A stretch of 64,000 nt of DNA from SKHV01 sp963678565 (GCA_963678565.1 OY782875.1:1426001-1490000), one strand, 5' to 3'. Positions 27,470 through 37,653 are shown, numbered from the stretch's first letter. Notes: generated from the sequence alone by a model not told the origin. Program-made: numbers and translations.

Positions 27470-29460
27470 TAACTTTTTAAAGGTAATGAGATGAAAATTG
27501 AAGTGCCTTTCTTTTCTTTACTTGAAATCGAGAGCTTCCCTTTATTTAATGCAATAAAGTCTTTTACCAAGCTTAATCCAATTCCCGTACCTAATTCAAT
27601 ATTTGTTCCATTGGTCGATGAGTGAGATTCACCTTCCAATATTTCTTGAATTCGTTTTGGTTTCATACCAACTCCATTGTCTCTAATTTCCAACTGAACA
27701 TTTTCAATATCGAATTTTGTTAGGAAGCTGATTTCCCCATTTTCAGGAGTGAATTTTATTGCATTGGATAGTAGGTTTCTGATTATAATACTAGTTGTAT
27801 ATATATCACAAACAATACTTTTTTCATCCACAATGAGATTGTTGATTTTAATATTTTTATTCTTTGCAACATGGTTGTGTTGTGAAATAACGTTTTGAAC
27901 TATTTCAGAGATATTAACTTCTTCTGGAATATATTTTAATCGTTTGTCTTTATTTAAGGCCCACGATAAGAGATTGTCAACCATATTGTAAAGTGATTCA
28001 ACATTTTGTTTTACATTTTCAATGGCTGTTTTTTCCAATTCTCTATCGTCGATTAAATCCATTAAATCGAGATCTTGAATCACCGAAGCAATAGGGGAAC
28101 GTAAATCATGACCGATAATGGCTAAAACTCTATTTTTTATGTAGTTATCGTTCGATAGCGTTTCGTTTTGTTCTTTAATGATTTGTTCATTTTTTAGCAA
28201 TTTCTCAGTTCGTTCATTAATTATTTTTTCTAAGGAAGAATTAGCAAATGAGAGACTTTTTCTTAAACTCTTTTCCTTATTAAATCTATTCGAATAAGCA
28301 TTGAAGAAGCCAATGGCCAAGATTAATAAAAAGAATATGAATACTTTATTTAGAATGTAGTTATCTGTTAACATGTTGTATCCCAGTGATAAAAAAATGT
28401 CGTTAACCGCTGCTAGGATTAAAGCTACAATTCCCATTATTATCAAGATCGAAACTTTAAAGTTGGATTTTAAGCCTAAAATAAATAGAGATATTATAGC
28501 AATAACTGAGATTGCAAGTAAAACATAAAATACCCATAGCGTATAAGCAAAAAGAGATACTGGGGTAACAATTACAATGATACTAATCACTCCTAAGAGT
28601 ATAGTAATAACTTGTAAAAAACGTTTGTGCCATTTGAAAGGTAAGATATTGTAAAAAGCCCAATTTAAGAAGGCTACTGTTGCATAATGACCAATATATT
28701 CTAATCTGACAATGTTGGTCCATGAAATATCTGTAACAATAGAAATAGGATAAAAATTAATATTAATTCCTACAATAAAAATACTAATGAAAGTTAATCC
28801 AAACAAAGGTAAGGCCTTCTCCTGACGGTTGAAAAAATGAAAAATGCTAAAGAAAATTCCAAAGGATAGCATGATGCTTAGGGAAACATAATCGTAGAAT
28901 TCGTCCTTTTCAGATTTTAAAAAAATAGTTTCATAATCGCCAATTTCAATTTTTTTCCAAATACCACCTCTTCGATGATGAAAGTTTGAAACTTGAATAA
29001 TTAGGTCAATGGTATCCGAAGGTGGAATAAATTGAACAATTGTTGCTTGGTACTTTGGTACCTCTTCAGTTTTATTGGTTGCGATGGTTCCAACCGACCG
29101 AATTAATTGGTCATTAATGTAAACATTGTAAGCAACATCGACCCCTTGTAGCTTGATGCCATATGGCCTTGAATTATTATCTGTTAAAATAAATTGTTTA
29201 TGATAGGTTCCATAACCTTGGCCAGTAGTATTTGTATCTTCTGAATTTATTTCTGTCCAATAATTTGGAAGATCTATATTTCCAATTGGAGTGACTTGGT
29301 TTTCTTTAATTTGCTCGTAACTTACAAATTCTTGCCAGTAGAAGTCCCAGTCTTTATTTTCATTTGCTACTTTAACTTGGGCGAAAGTGGAATTTGCCCA
29401 GAATATGAATAGTATTAAAATAAGACGTGAAAGAGTTTTATATTTAAATGAGTTTATCAA
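27469..29460 (-). CDS. 7TMR-DISM sensor histidine kinase
   Basis: Signal-like N terminus (10-27), a periplasmic jelly-roll 7TMR-DISMED-type domain (about 28-185), seven membrane helices (about 190-393), a coiled coil with NSSLEKIINERTEKL, then HisKA with IIGHDLRSPIAS (His451) and HATPase_c with NLLSNAIKFTPENG, DNGVGM and GTGIGLSLV. It probably senses an extracellular sugar or similar ligand. The only start that keeps the signal sequence is TTG at 29460, with a stop one codon upstream. No regulator is adjacent. Confidence 0.85.
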   Translation of the reverse strand: MINSFKYKTLSRLILILFIFWANSTFAQVKVANENKDWDFYWQEFVSYEQIKENQVTPIGNIDLPNYWTEINSEDTNTTGQGYGTYHKQFILTDNNSRPYGIKLQGVDVAYNVYINDQLIRSVGTIATNKTEEVPKYQATIVQFIPPSDTIDLIIQVSNFHHRRGGIWKKIEIGDYETIFLKSEKDEFYDYVSLSIMLSFGIFFSIFHFFNRQEKALPLFGLTFISIFIVGININFYPISIVTDISWTNIVRLEYIGHYATVAFLNWAFYNILPFKWHKRFLQVITILLGVISIIVIVTPVSLFAYTLWVFYVLLAISVIAIISLFILGLKSNFKVSILIIMGIVALILAAVNDIFLSLGYNMLTDNYILNKVFIFFLLILAIGFFNAYSNRFNKEKSLRKSLSFANSSLEKIINERTEKLLKNEQIIKEQNETLSNDNYIKNRVLAIIGHDLRSPIASVIQDLDLMDLIDDRELEKTAIENVKQNVESLYNMVDNLLSWALNKDKRLKYIPEEVNISEIVQNVISQHNHVAKNKNIKINNLIVDEKSIVCDIYTTSIIIRNLLSNAIKFTPENGEISFLTKFDIENVQLEIRDNGVGMKPKRIQEILEGESHSSTNGTNIELGTGIGLSLVKDFIALNKGKLSISSKEKKGTSIFISLPLKS

Positions 29461-29484
29461 TATTTAAATTTGGAACTAAAAGTA

Positions 29485-29519
29485 GAAAAAAAGCCTGCTA
29501 AATTAAAATTTAGCAGGCC
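29485..29519 (-). terminator. terminator of the thrS-infC-rpmI-rplT operon
   Basis: Perfect 12-bp stem GCCTGCTAAATT (29493-29504) with AATTTAGCAGGC (29507-29518) and an A-run to its left, which is a U-run on the minus strand. Confidence 0.85.
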
Positions 29520-29552
29520 CCAATATATTCACCTAAGTATTTTCTGTCTTAA

Positions 29553-29897
29553 TTATTTAACTTTATCAACGATTGCTTTAAAAGCTTCTGGATGATTGTA
29601 AGCTAAATCTGCTAAAACCTTACGATTAATTTCAACGTTGTTTGTTTTCAACAAGTTGATGAAAGTAGAGTAGTTTAAACCTTCAGGACGAACCGCAGCA
29701 TTAATACGCTGAATCCATAATGAACGGAATTGACCTTTTTTCTTCTTTCTGTCGCGGTATGCATATTGCAACCCTTTTTCGTAAGTGTTCTTTGCAACGG
29801 TCCAAACGTTTCCTCTTGCACCGAAATTACCTTTAGTTTGCTTCAAGACTTTTTTACGTCTTGCTCTTGAAGCTACAGCATTTACTGATCTTGGCAT
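29553..29897 (-). CDS. rplT: 50S ribosomal protein L20
   Basis: 114 residues, basic, with the typical MPRSVNAVASRARRKKVLK N terminus and YADRKKKKG-like and FINLLKTNNVEINRKVLADLA blocks. L20 is needed early in 50S assembly and often represses its own operon. Last gene of the operon; 104 bases separate it from rpmI. Confidence 0.97.
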   Translation of the reverse strand: MPRSVNAVASRARRKKVLKQTKGNFGARGNVWTVAKNTYEKGLQYAYRDRKKKKGQFRSLWIQRINAAVRPEGLNYSTFINLLKTNNVEINRKVLADLAYNHPEAFKAIVDKVK

Positions 29898-30001
29898 AAT
29901 TCTAAATTTTCGAGCGGTTAGCGTTCCATTTTATTGGAAACTTTGTGAGCTAATTCACTCCAGTTAATTACTTAATTCTAAATTTTAAATCAAAAAGAAA
30001 A

Positions 30002-30199
30002 TTATTTCATTGCTAATAACTTCTTTACGTTTGGCTCATCAGTTTTGTCAACTTGACCAAAATAAGTAAGGTTACGCTTACGTTTTTTGCTTTTTTTAGT
30101 CAAAATATGACTTTTAAAAGCGTGTTTTCTTTTGATTTTACCGGTACCGGTCAGCTTAAAACGTTTTTTAGCCCCGGCGTTTGTTTTCATTTTAGGCAT
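30002..30199 (-). CDS. rpmI: 50S ribosomal protein L35
   Basis: 65-residue basic protein, MPKMKTNAGAKKRFKLTGTG, the usual L35 N terminus, with the conserved HAFKSHILTKKSKKRKRNL block. 34 bases after infC. Confidence 0.97.
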   Translation of the reverse strand: MPKMKTNAGAKKRFKLTGTGKIKRKHAFKSHILTKKSKKRKRNLTYFGQVDKTDEPNVKKLLAMK

Positions 30200-30233
30200 T
30201 ATCCTACTTTTTATATAATTATTTACAACCTAA

Positions 30234-30794
30234 TTATTTCTTTGACTTCTTAGGTGAAATAAACATTGTCATTCTTTTACCTTCTAATTTTGGCATACTT
30301 TCTACTTTGCCAAACTCTTCTAGTTGTTGAGCAAATCTTAAAAGTAAAATTTCACCTTTATCTTTAAAAAGGATTGATCTACCTTTAAAGAATACAAAAG
30401 CTTTTACTTTTGCTCCTTCTTCTAAGAATTTCTCAGCATGTCGTAATTTAAACTGAAAATCGTGTTCATCAGTATTTGGACCAAAACGAATTTCTTTTAC
30501 AACAACTTTAACGGCTTTTTGCTTAAGCTCTTTTTGTCGTTTCTTTTGTTGATAAAGAAATTTTTGATAGTCAATAATTTTACAAACAGGCGGATCAGCT
30601 TTTGGCGAAATCTCAACCAAATCTAGTTCTAATTCGTCGGCTAGCTTAATTGCCTCTTGTGTTGGAAGAACTCTGGGTTCTCCAATATTGTCGCCTACTA
30701 ATCGAACTTCTCTAACTCTGATTTGATTATTCGTGCGGAAAAAGAGCTTATTATCGTCTCTGCGGTTTCCTTTGTGACCTCTTCTTGGTGCTAT
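30234..30794 (-). CDS. infC: translation initiation factor IF-3, likely AUA start
   Basis: Full IF-3 with N-domain (RVREVRLVGDNIGEPRV) and C-domain (EIRFGPNTDEHDF, GKRMTMFISPKK), 186 residues. A shorter frame starting at 30620 lacks most of the N-domain. Upstream, the frame is open to a stop at 30809 and contains no ATG, GTG or TTG before the conserved part. An AGGAGG at 30804-30809 lies 8 bases from ATA at 30792-30794, which is the best start. IF-3 discriminates against such weak codons, and an AUU start mediates infC autoregulation in E. coli. In the thrS operon. Confidence 0.85.
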   Translation of the reverse strand: MAPRRGHKGNRRDDNKLFFRTNNQIRVREVRLVGDNIGEPRVLPTQEAIKLADELELDLVEISPKADPPVCKIIDYQKFLYQQKKRQKELKQKAVKVVVKEIRFGPNTDEHDFQFKLRHAEKFLEEGAKVKAFVFFKGRSILFKDKGEILLLRFAQQLEEFGKVESMPKLEGKRMTMFISPKKSKK

Positions 30795-30827
30795 AACTAA
30801 GTCCTCCTATTAAATTAATACTAATTT

Positions 30828-32777
30828 TTAATTATATACCTCAGAAAGCTGGTTCTCAACTTCTGATTTTATAAATGTTTTGAAATCTTCAATTGTCATT
30901 GTTCCTTTATCTCCTTCGCCTTGACGCCTTACTGAAACACTGTTTTCAGCTGCTTCTTTCTCGCCTACTATGAGCATATAAGGGATTCTTTTAAGTTCGT
31001 TGTCGCGAATTTTACGTCCAATTTTCTCATTCCTATCATCAACGACGCTGCGAATATCGCAAATATTTAAAAGATTTGAAACATTTTGCGCGTATTCGTT
31101 ATATTTTTCACTAATTGGCAGAATTACAACTTGTTCTGGTGTTAACCAAAGTGGAAATTTTCCGGCTGTATGTTCTATCAAGACAGCTACAAATCGTTCC
31201 ATCGATCCGAAAGGTGCACGATGAATCATAATTGGTCTGTGTTTTTGATTGTCAGAGCCAATGTATTCTAATTCAAATCGTTCTGGTAAATTGTAATCAA
31301 CCTGTATGGTACCTAATTGCCAGCTACGACCCACTGCATCTTTAATCATGAAGTCTAGTTTCGGTCCATAAAATGCTGCTTCGCCGTATTCTGTAACCGT
31401 ATTTAAACCCTTTTCGGCAGAGGCTTCGATAATTGCACTTTCTGCTTTTTCCCAATTTTCATCGCTCCCTATATACTTTTCTTTATTGTTTGGATCGCGT
31501 AATGAAATTTGAGCGGTGAAATCTTTAAAATCTAATGCTTTAAAAATTATAAAGATAATATCGATTACCTTTTTGAATTCTTCTTTTAATTGGTCGGCGG
31601 TACAAAACAAGTGTGCATCATCTTGTGTAAAACCTCGTACTCGAGTTAATCCGTGTAATTCACCACTCTGCTCGTAACGATAAACAGTACCAAATTCTGC
31701 ATAACGAATTGGTAAATCTTTATACGAACGAGGACGCGATTTGAAAATCTCGCAATGGTGCGGGCAATTCATTGGTTTAAGTAAATACTCTTCGCCTTCT
31801 TGAGGTGTATTAATAACCTGAAATGAATCTGCTCCGTATTTTGCAAAGTGCCCAGAGGTTTTGTACAAATTTACATTACCAATATGCGGGGTGATTACCT
31901 GCTCGTAACCAAATTTCTTTTGAACTTTTTTCAAAAAGGATTCTAACTGCTCTCTTAACTGAGCTCCTTTTGGCATCCATAATGGAAGTCCCATACCTAC
32001 TTCTTGAGAGAAGGTGAAAAGATCCATTTCTTTACCAATTTTACGGTGGTCTCTTTTCTTTGCTTCTTCCATTAACTCTAAATATTCAGTTAATAGTTTT
32101 GCTTTCGGAAATGTAACCCCATAAACACGCGTCAACATCTTGTTTTTCTCGCTGCCACGCCAGTAAGCTCCAGCTAAACTGGTTAGTTTAATTGCTTTAA
32201 TTAAACCTGTATTGGGTAAGTGAGGGCCCCGGCACAAATCAGTAAAATTACCTTGATTGTATAAAGTAATAGTACCGTCTTCCAATTCACTTATTAATTC
32301 TGTTTTATAATGATCGCCTTTTTCTTCGAAAAGATTAAGTGCATCTTGCTTGGAAATATCTGAACGTACAATCTCATTTTTCTGACGTGCAAGTTCTAAC
32401 ATTTTCTTTTCAATCTTCTCTAACTCTTTTTCTGTTAAATTTTCATCACCAGGCAAATCAATATCGTAATAAAAACCATTATCGATTGCAGGCCCAATTC
32501 CAAATTTAGTTCCCGGATAAAGCGTTTCAATTGCTTCGGCCAATAAGTGAGCCGACGAATGCCAAAATGCATGCTTACCTTCTTTGTCCTCCCATTTGTG
32601 GAGCGTAATCGTAGCATCTTCAGTAATTGTTCGGGTTAAATCCCACAATTCTCCATTTACAGAGATGGCCAAAACTTCCTTGGCTAAACGCGGACTAATT
32701 GCTTTTGCAATCTCTAATCCATTCACCGCATTTTCAAAACTTTTTACTGAACCGTCAGGTAGCGTTATATTTATCAT
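30828..32777 (-). CDS. thrS: threonyl-tRNA synthetase
   Basis: Charges tRNA-Thr. TGS domain (1-60), editing/SAD domain with HWxHxxxHLLA-type HSSAHLLAEAIE, class II core with MNCPHHCEIF, RYAEFGTVYRYEQSGE and IHRAPFGSMERF, and the anticodon-binding domain. The ATG at 32777 gives 649 residues. An in-frame TTG at 32822 lies upstream of the -7 box and was rejected. First gene of the thrS-infC-rpmI-rplT operon; infC begins 33 bases after its stop. Confidence 0.96.
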   Translation of the reverse strand: MINITLPDGSVKSFENAVNGLEIAKAISPRLAKEVLAISVNGELWDLTRTITEDATITLHKWEDKEGKHAFWHSSAHLLAEAIETLYPGTKFGIGPAIDNGFYYDIDLPGDENLTEKELEKIEKKMLELARQKNEIVRSDISKQDALNLFEEKGDHYKTELISELEDGTITLYNQGNFTDLCRGPHLPNTGLIKAIKLTSLAGAYWRGSEKNKMLTRVYGVTFPKAKLLTEYLELMEEAKKRDHRKIGKEMDLFTFSQEVGMGLPLWMPKGAQLREQLESFLKKVQKKFGYEQVITPHIGNVNLYKTSGHFAKYGADSFQVINTPQEGEEYLLKPMNCPHHCEIFKSRPRSYKDLPIRYAEFGTVYRYEQSGELHGLTRVRGFTQDDAHLFCTADQLKEEFKKVIDIIFIIFKALDFKDFTAQISLRDPNNKEKYIGSDENWEKAESAIIEASAEKGLNTVTEYGEAAFYGPKLDFMIKDAVGRSWQLGTIQVDYNLPERFELEYIGSDNQKHRPIMIHRAPFGSMERFVAVLIEHTAGKFPLWLTPEQVVILPISEKYNEYAQNVSNLLNICDIRSVVDDRNEKIGRKIRDNELKRIPYMLIVGEKEAAENSVSVRRQGEGDKGTMTIEDFKTFIKSEVENQLSEVYN

Positions 32778-32804
32778 TTTTAGCACTATTTTTTTAACAG
32801 GTGG

Positions 32805-32812
32805 CAAAGATA
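32805..32812 (-). promoter_or_regulatory. -7 promoter box of thrS
   Basis: CAAAGATA on the plus strand, i.e. TATCTTTG on the minus strand, matches TAnnTTTG. It predicts a transcription start about 22 bases before the thrS ATG. Confidence 0.55.
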
Positions 32813-33064
32813 AGTATATCAATTGAATTACACGAAAATGTTAATTGTTATCTTTAGATTTATATTGAATTGGCACGATTTTTAAGGTTTGAGTTTCATA
32901 GTTTTACTTTTTATTAAATCAAACTTTATTTTAATTTCAGCTTTTTATTCAAATTCGTGTTGGAGTAAAACATTTTGCAATACCAAAATGAATCATTTTT
33001 TGACTTGAATTATGTTTGACAAAGAAAAAAATGGAATTTAATTATACTATTTTGGAACTGCTTT

Positions 33065-33072
33065 TAGCTTTG
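33065..33072 (+). promoter_or_regulatory. -7 promoter box of the DPP4 gene
   Basis: TAGCTTTG matches TAnnTTTG, 19 bases before the ATG. A well-spaced TTTG at -33 was not found. Confidence 0.45.
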
Positions 33073-33091
33073 AATTACAAATTTTATACAG

Positions 33092-35287
33092 ATGATTAGA
33101 AATTTCTTATTGATTGGCCTTTTATTTTTGATGACAATTGCTTCTGGGCAAGATAAAAAGTCGCTAACGTTGAACGATTTTGTGGTTAATTATTTATTTT
33201 ATCCGCAAACAGTGAGTGGGGTGAATTCAATGAACGATGACGAAAATTTTACATCCTTAAAAAATGGTCGGTTTATCGTCAAATACAGTTACAAAACAGG
33301 AGAAGCGATTGACACTGTTTTCAATATAAATATTCAAGAAGATTTTGAACTTTCGAACATCACAAATTATACTTTCAGTAACGATGAGCAGCGTTTGTTG
33401 ATTGAAACTAATCCACAACAAATCTACCGAAATTCATATACTGCTGAATATTTCGTATGGGATTTTTATACTGAGGAGCTTTATCCCGTTTCAGAAAACG
33501 GACCGCAGCAAGTTGCTACATTTTCGCCCGATGGAGAGCGAGTTGCATTTGTTCGAGATAACAATATATACGTGAAAACTATTCGCTTTGGAACCGAATA
33601 TGCGGTTACCAAAGATGGTAAGAGAAATGAAATTATTAATGGAATACCCGACTGGGTTTATGAGGAAGAATTTGGATACAATAAGGCATTTGCTTGGTCT
33701 TTAGATTCGAAATCGTTGGCTTTTGTAAAGTTTGATGAAACCGAAGTACGCGAATATAGTTTTCCTGTATACAAAGGATTGAGTCCTGAAAAAGAGAAGA
33801 ATGCACTTTATCCTGGACAGTACACTTTTAAATATCCAAAAGCTGGAGAAAAGAATTCAAAAGTTTCGGTGCATATCCACGATGTAAAAACCAAAGCAAC
33901 TTTACGAGTTGATATTGGTGAGGAAAGTGATATTTATATTCCACGATTAAAATGGGTGCCGGGAGGTGATGAATTGGCTGTTTTTAGGTTAAATCGCCGA
34001 CAAGATAAAGTTGAAGTTTTATATGCAAACCCATACACCGGAGATACGCGTATAATTTTTAGAGAAATAAATGACCGTTATATCGATGAGCAATTTTTAG
34101 ATTACTTCACTTATTTAGAAGACAATGAACATTTTGTAGTTTTAAGTGAGCGCGATGGATATTCACATCTGTACTTATATACAAATAAAGGGTTTGAAGT
34201 TGCACAACTAACTTCTGGTGAATATGATGTTACTGATTTCTATGGTTTCGATGTAAAACGAGAATTATTCTACTACCAGGCAGCTGCGAAATCACCATTA
34301 CAGCGAGAGGTTTATAGCGTTGCTTTAAAAGACAAAGAAACCAATCTTATTACTCCAAAAGATGGAACGAATGCGGTTACGTTTAGCGAAAAATATAATT
34401 ACTATTTGAATTATTTCTCGAATGTGGAGACGCCAACAACAGTTAAAGTTTACGATCGAAAAGGGAAGGAATTGCTTACACTCGAAGAAAATGAAAAATT
34501 GCTTGAAAAACTTTCAACTTATGAAATGCCTAAAAAAGAGTTTTTTAGTTTTTCAACTTCCGAAGGAGTGAGTTTGAATGCCTACTTTATTAAACCATTG
34601 CAGTTTGATGAATCGAAAGAATATCCGGTTATTATTACACAATACAGCGGGCCTAATTCGCAAGAAGTAACCGATAGTTGGCAGTTAGATTGGCATCGCT
34701 TTTTGGCACAAGAAGGATTTTTGATTGTGGGGGTCGATCCGCGCGGAACGGCTGCACGTGGGGAAGAATTTAAAAAATGCACCTATTTGCAATTAGGAAA
34801 ATTTGAAAGTGATGACCTAGTTGAAACTGCAAAATATTTGGGAAATCTTCCGTTTGTGGATGCTAAAAATATGGCAATTTGGGGATGGAGTTATGGTGGT
34901 TACACAACAGCTTTGAGTTTAGAAAAAGGAGGAGACCTTTTTAAAGCAGGAATTGCAGTAGCACCAGTGACTAATTGGCGTTTTTACGATACGGTTTATA
35001 CCGAACGTTTTATGAGAACTCCAAAAGAAAATCCTTTTGGATATGATGAGAATTCACCAATTTCAAATCCTGAGAAAATTACAGCCAATTTGTTATTGAT
35101 TCATGGAACAGCCGACGATAATGTTCATGTACAAAATAGCTATGAATTTTCCGAAGCGCTTGTTCAGTCCGGAGTACAGTTCGATATGCAAATTTATACC
35201 AATCGGAATCACTCCATTTATGGTGGAAATACCAGAAAGCACTTATTCACAAAAATGCTGAACTTTTTTAATGCGCATTTAAAATAA
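33092..35287 (+). CDS. secreted dipeptidyl peptidase IV (S9B)
   Basis: Signal peptide ends in IASGQ. A beta-propeller (about 40-470), including DWVYEEEFGYNKAFAWS with the paired Glu that bind the substrate amino end, precedes an alpha/beta hydrolase. Ser is in IWGWSYGGYTT, Asp in HGTADDNVH and His in NRNHSIYGG. The enzyme releases X-Pro or X-Ala dipeptides and belongs with the other exported peptidases here. Length 731 is normal; no sorting domain, so it is probably periplasmic. Confidence 0.92.
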   Translation: MIRNFLLIGLLFLMTIASGQDKKSLTLNDFVVNYLFYPQTVSGVNSMNDDENFTSLKNGRFIVKYSYKTGEAIDTVFNINIQEDFELSNITNYTFSNDEQRLLIETNPQQIYRNSYTAEYFVWDFYTEELYPVSENGPQQVATFSPDGERVAFVRDNNIYVKTIRFGTEYAVTKDGKRNEIINGIPDWVYEEEFGYNKAFAWSLDSKSLAFVKFDETEVREYSFPVYKGLSPEKEKNALYPGQYTFKYPKAGEKNSKVSVHIHDVKTKATLRVDIGEESDIYIPRLKWVPGGDELAVFRLNRRQDKVEVLYANPYTGDTRIIFREINDRYIDEQFLDYFTYLEDNEHFVVLSERDGYSHLYLYTNKGFEVAQLTSGEYDVTDFYGFDVKRELFYYQAAAKSPLQREVYSVALKDKETNLITPKDGTNAVTFSEKYNYYLNYFSNVETPTTVKVYDRKGKELLTLEENEKLLEKLSTYEMPKKEFFSFSTSEGVSLNAYFIKPLQFDESKEYPVIITQYSGPNSQEVTDSWQLDWHRFLAQEGFLIVGVDPRGTAARGEEFKKCTYLQLGKFESDDLVETAKYLGNLPFVDAKNMAIWGWSYGGYTTALSLEKGGDLFKAGIAVAPVTNWRFYDTVYTERFMRTPKENPFGYDENSPISNPEKITANLLLIHGTADDNVHVQNSYEFSEALVQSGVQFDMQIYTNRNHSIYGGNTRKHLFTKMLNFFNAHLK

Positions 35288-35298
35288 AACAAGAATAA

Positions 35299-35338
35299 AA
35301 AAGGAAGTAACATTGATATAGTATTGCTTCCTTTTCTA
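35299..35338. terminator. bidirectional terminator after DPP4
   Basis: Stem AAAAGGAAGTAA (35299-35310) with TTGCTTCCTTTT (35324-35335), one wobble pair, with an A-run to the left and T-rich bases to the right, between convergent genes. Confidence 0.75.
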
Positions 35339-35355
35339 TTTAAACTAATTTGTAC

Positions 35356-37653
35356 TTATAATGAGTTGAGTATTGGAAATTTTACGGTTAAGCTTGTTCC
35401 TTTATCTTTTTCTGAAATCAATTTAATCTTACCTCTGTTGGTTCGTACAAAATTTTCAACAATGGCTAGCCCAATTCCAGTACCTTTTATATTTTCAACA
35501 TTAGAACCACGTTGATAGGGTTTAAAGATATTTTCTTGCTCATTGTGTGATATTCCAATTCCATTATCTTTTATTTCAATTGCAGCTTCGCCGTTTGTCT
35601 TGAACGTTTTGACATAGATGTTTAAATCATTTGGAGTGTATTTAACGGCATTCTGTAATACGTTAGAAATAATCTGAATCAACATTTGCTTATCTACGTT
35701 AATCCACAATTTTGATTTTGGTTTTGTGTAGTTTAACGTATGTTTAATTTTGTTATTGTCGGTAAAAGTTTGAAGATATTCTTCAATAAATGACTTTAAT
35801 TCGATTGGTTTCGGATCGAAAGTTGTATCACCCATTTCAATTTTAGATAGGTTAAGTACTTTATCAATAATTTTTGTAAAGGACTCAATATTCGTTTCAA
35901 TATCGAAAATTTTAGATCTAATTTCTTCTTTTTTCAAGCGATCGAAATAGTGTAGTATCAGTTCAACCGACATGAGCATCGATGCCAGCGGAGTTCTCAA
36001 TTCATGGGACGTCATTGATACAAACTGAGATTTTAGATTATTAAGCTCTTTTTCTTTTTCAAGCGAAATTTTTAACGAATTCTCAAATTCCTTACGTTTC
36101 GAAATATTCGTAAGCGTACCAATTAATCGTTGCGGACTTCCATTTTTATCACGCTCAATAATTTTTCCTCTATCTAATATCCAAATATATTCACCAGATT
36201 TAGTTTTTACCCGATGATCGGATTCATAAATTTCAGTTTTCCCTTGAATATGTTCAAAGAGCAATCTTTTAACACGGTCAATATCGTCGGGGTGAATGCG
36301 TTTTTCCAATTCTCTAATATTACTTTCAATTTCTTGATTTTTAAATCCAATCATTTTTTCCCACTGACTTGAGAAGAAGACCTTATTGGTATTTATATTC
36401 CAATCCCAAATTCCATCACCTGAACCTTCGAGCGCAAATTGCCAACGTGCTTCACTTGTTTTTAGCTCATTTTGATGACGAAGTCGTTCTGATATATCAC
36501 GCGCTGTACCGATGAAAACTTTACGATCTTTCCAAACACTCTCTGTAATAATCACTTCAATAGGAATGCTTTCCGACCTATCATTAAGTAAATCAACATT
36601 TAGAATTGAAGGGGAGGCTGGATTAATATTTTTGAGATATCTTTTTAATGCCTCTTTATCTTTTTTATTGAAAAATTTATTGAGTTTTTTATTTGTATTT
36701 TGATTTTCGGAGTAGTTCGTTTTATTAATAAAGGCCTTGTTTGCTTCAATGATATTCAGTTTGTGATCAAATACAAATATTATTTCATCAATTGAGTTAA
36801 ACATTAAATATAAGTCGCGCTGACTCTGGCCTAATTTTGTTTGAATCTCAATTCGTTTAAGTACACCGCCAATTTGATTGGAAATATTTTTTAGAAAATA
36901 TCGGTCATTTACTCCTAATTGTTCAAGATTTTTGTAAGAAATCAATATCGCTCCAACTAATTCATTTCCGTAATTTATTGGAATAATATGAATGTTCTCA
37001 AATGGAGGAAAGGCTTGTTTTAATTCATGATCCTGTTCTTCTAAGAAATCGATGATCTGTTCTTCAACCTGTTTATTCTTTAAATGTTGTTTATTAATGC
37101 TTTGCTGAATTTGATTGCAATAATTTTCTTTGACTCCTTTGTTGTTTGAATGAACAAATTCTAATTGGTTGGCTTCTGGGTCGAAATTATATATGCAGCT
37201 ACTTTGTATTGCATTAATTTTGCTGATAGCATAGTTAACTTTAATTGCCACCGACTCAATGTCGATGAGTGGTGCCAATTCGAATCCTAGTTCTTGTTCT
37301 ATTTTATTATATTTTTCCTGCGCTTTTTCTTCTGTTACATCGGAAAACTGCCAAAAATGGCCTATTTCATTTTCACTTAATCTAATTGGGGTGTAATCGC
37401 GGCATAGGATTTTACCATTCTTTAAATAGATTATATCATCTTTTACCGCTTTTCCCTCTTGAATAATTTGATTGATTCGAGCTAGAAATGGCTCATCATT
37501 TTTGAATAAATGAGTCATCTCAGACAGCGAATCTACGCAGTCGGCACCAATTATCTTTTCTGCGTCAACAGTGATATCAAATAATTTGCAAAATGTATTG
37601 TTGGATAGAATAACATTTCGTTGGGAGCTTTCAAAGAGGACTCCACTTTTCAT
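35356..37653 (-). CDS. PAS sensor histidine kinase, 3' part of a frameshift-split gene
   Basis: Contains PAS (1-110), a GAF-like part (about 115-270), PAS (280-390), PAS/PAC (400-530) and then HisKA with SQFVSMTSHELRTPLAS, and HATPase_c with NVLQNAVKYTPND, DNGIGI and GTGIGLAIVENF. No membrane span. The reading frame stays open upstream to about 37887 and encodes a complete PAS domain (CTIISKNGKLVPILLTVNI ... DISNQKE) that begins in the neighbouring fragment. The ATG at 37653 therefore looks like an internal Met, and this and the fragment at 37824-39104 were one gene. Confidence 0.8.
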   Translation of the reverse strand: MKSGVLFESSQRNVILSNNTFCKLFDITVDAEKIIGADCVDSLSEMTHLFKNDEPFLARINQIIQEGKAVKDDIIYLKNGKILCRDYTPIRLSENEIGHFWQFSDVTEEKAQEKYNKIEQELGFELAPLIDIESVAIKVNYAISKINAIQSSCIYNFDPEANQLEFVHSNNKGVKENYCNQIQQSINKQHLKNKQVEEQIIDFLEEQDHELKQAFPPFENIHIIPINYGNELVGAILISYKNLEQLGVNDRYFLKNISNQIGGVLKRIEIQTKLGQSQRDLYLMFNSIDEIIFVFDHKLNIIEANKAFINKTNYSENQNTNKKLNKFFNKKDKEALKRYLKNINPASPSILNVDLLNDRSESIPIEVIITESVWKDRKVFIGTARDISERLRHQNELKTSEARWQFALEGSGDGIWDWNINTNKVFFSSQWEKMIGFKNQEIESNIRELEKRIHPDDIDRVKRLLFEHIQGKTEIYESDHRVKTKSGEYIWILDRGKIIERDKNGSPQRLIGTLTNISKRKEFENSLKISLEKEKELNNLKSQFVSMTSHELRTPLASMLMSVELILHYFDRLKKEEIRSKIFDIETNIESFTKIIDKVLNLSKIEMGDTTFDPKPIELKSFIEEYLQTFTDNNKIKHTLNYTKPKSKLWINVDKQMLIQIISNVLQNAVKYTPNDLNIYVKTFKTNGEAAIEIKDNGIGISHNEQENIFKPYQRGSNVENIKGTGIGLAIVENFVRTNRGKIKLISEKDKGTSLTVKFPILNSL

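Larger units (their letters stand above)
32778..33091. other. divergent promoter region thrS / DPP4
   Basis: 314 AT-rich bases without a gene between divergent starts. It holds the two -7 boxes listed separately; I see no other convincing element, terminator or RNA. Confidence 0.5.

Noticed and set aside
32778..32822. TTG start for thrS giving 15 more residues
   Set aside because: It lies upstream of the -7 box and does not match the conserved N terminus.
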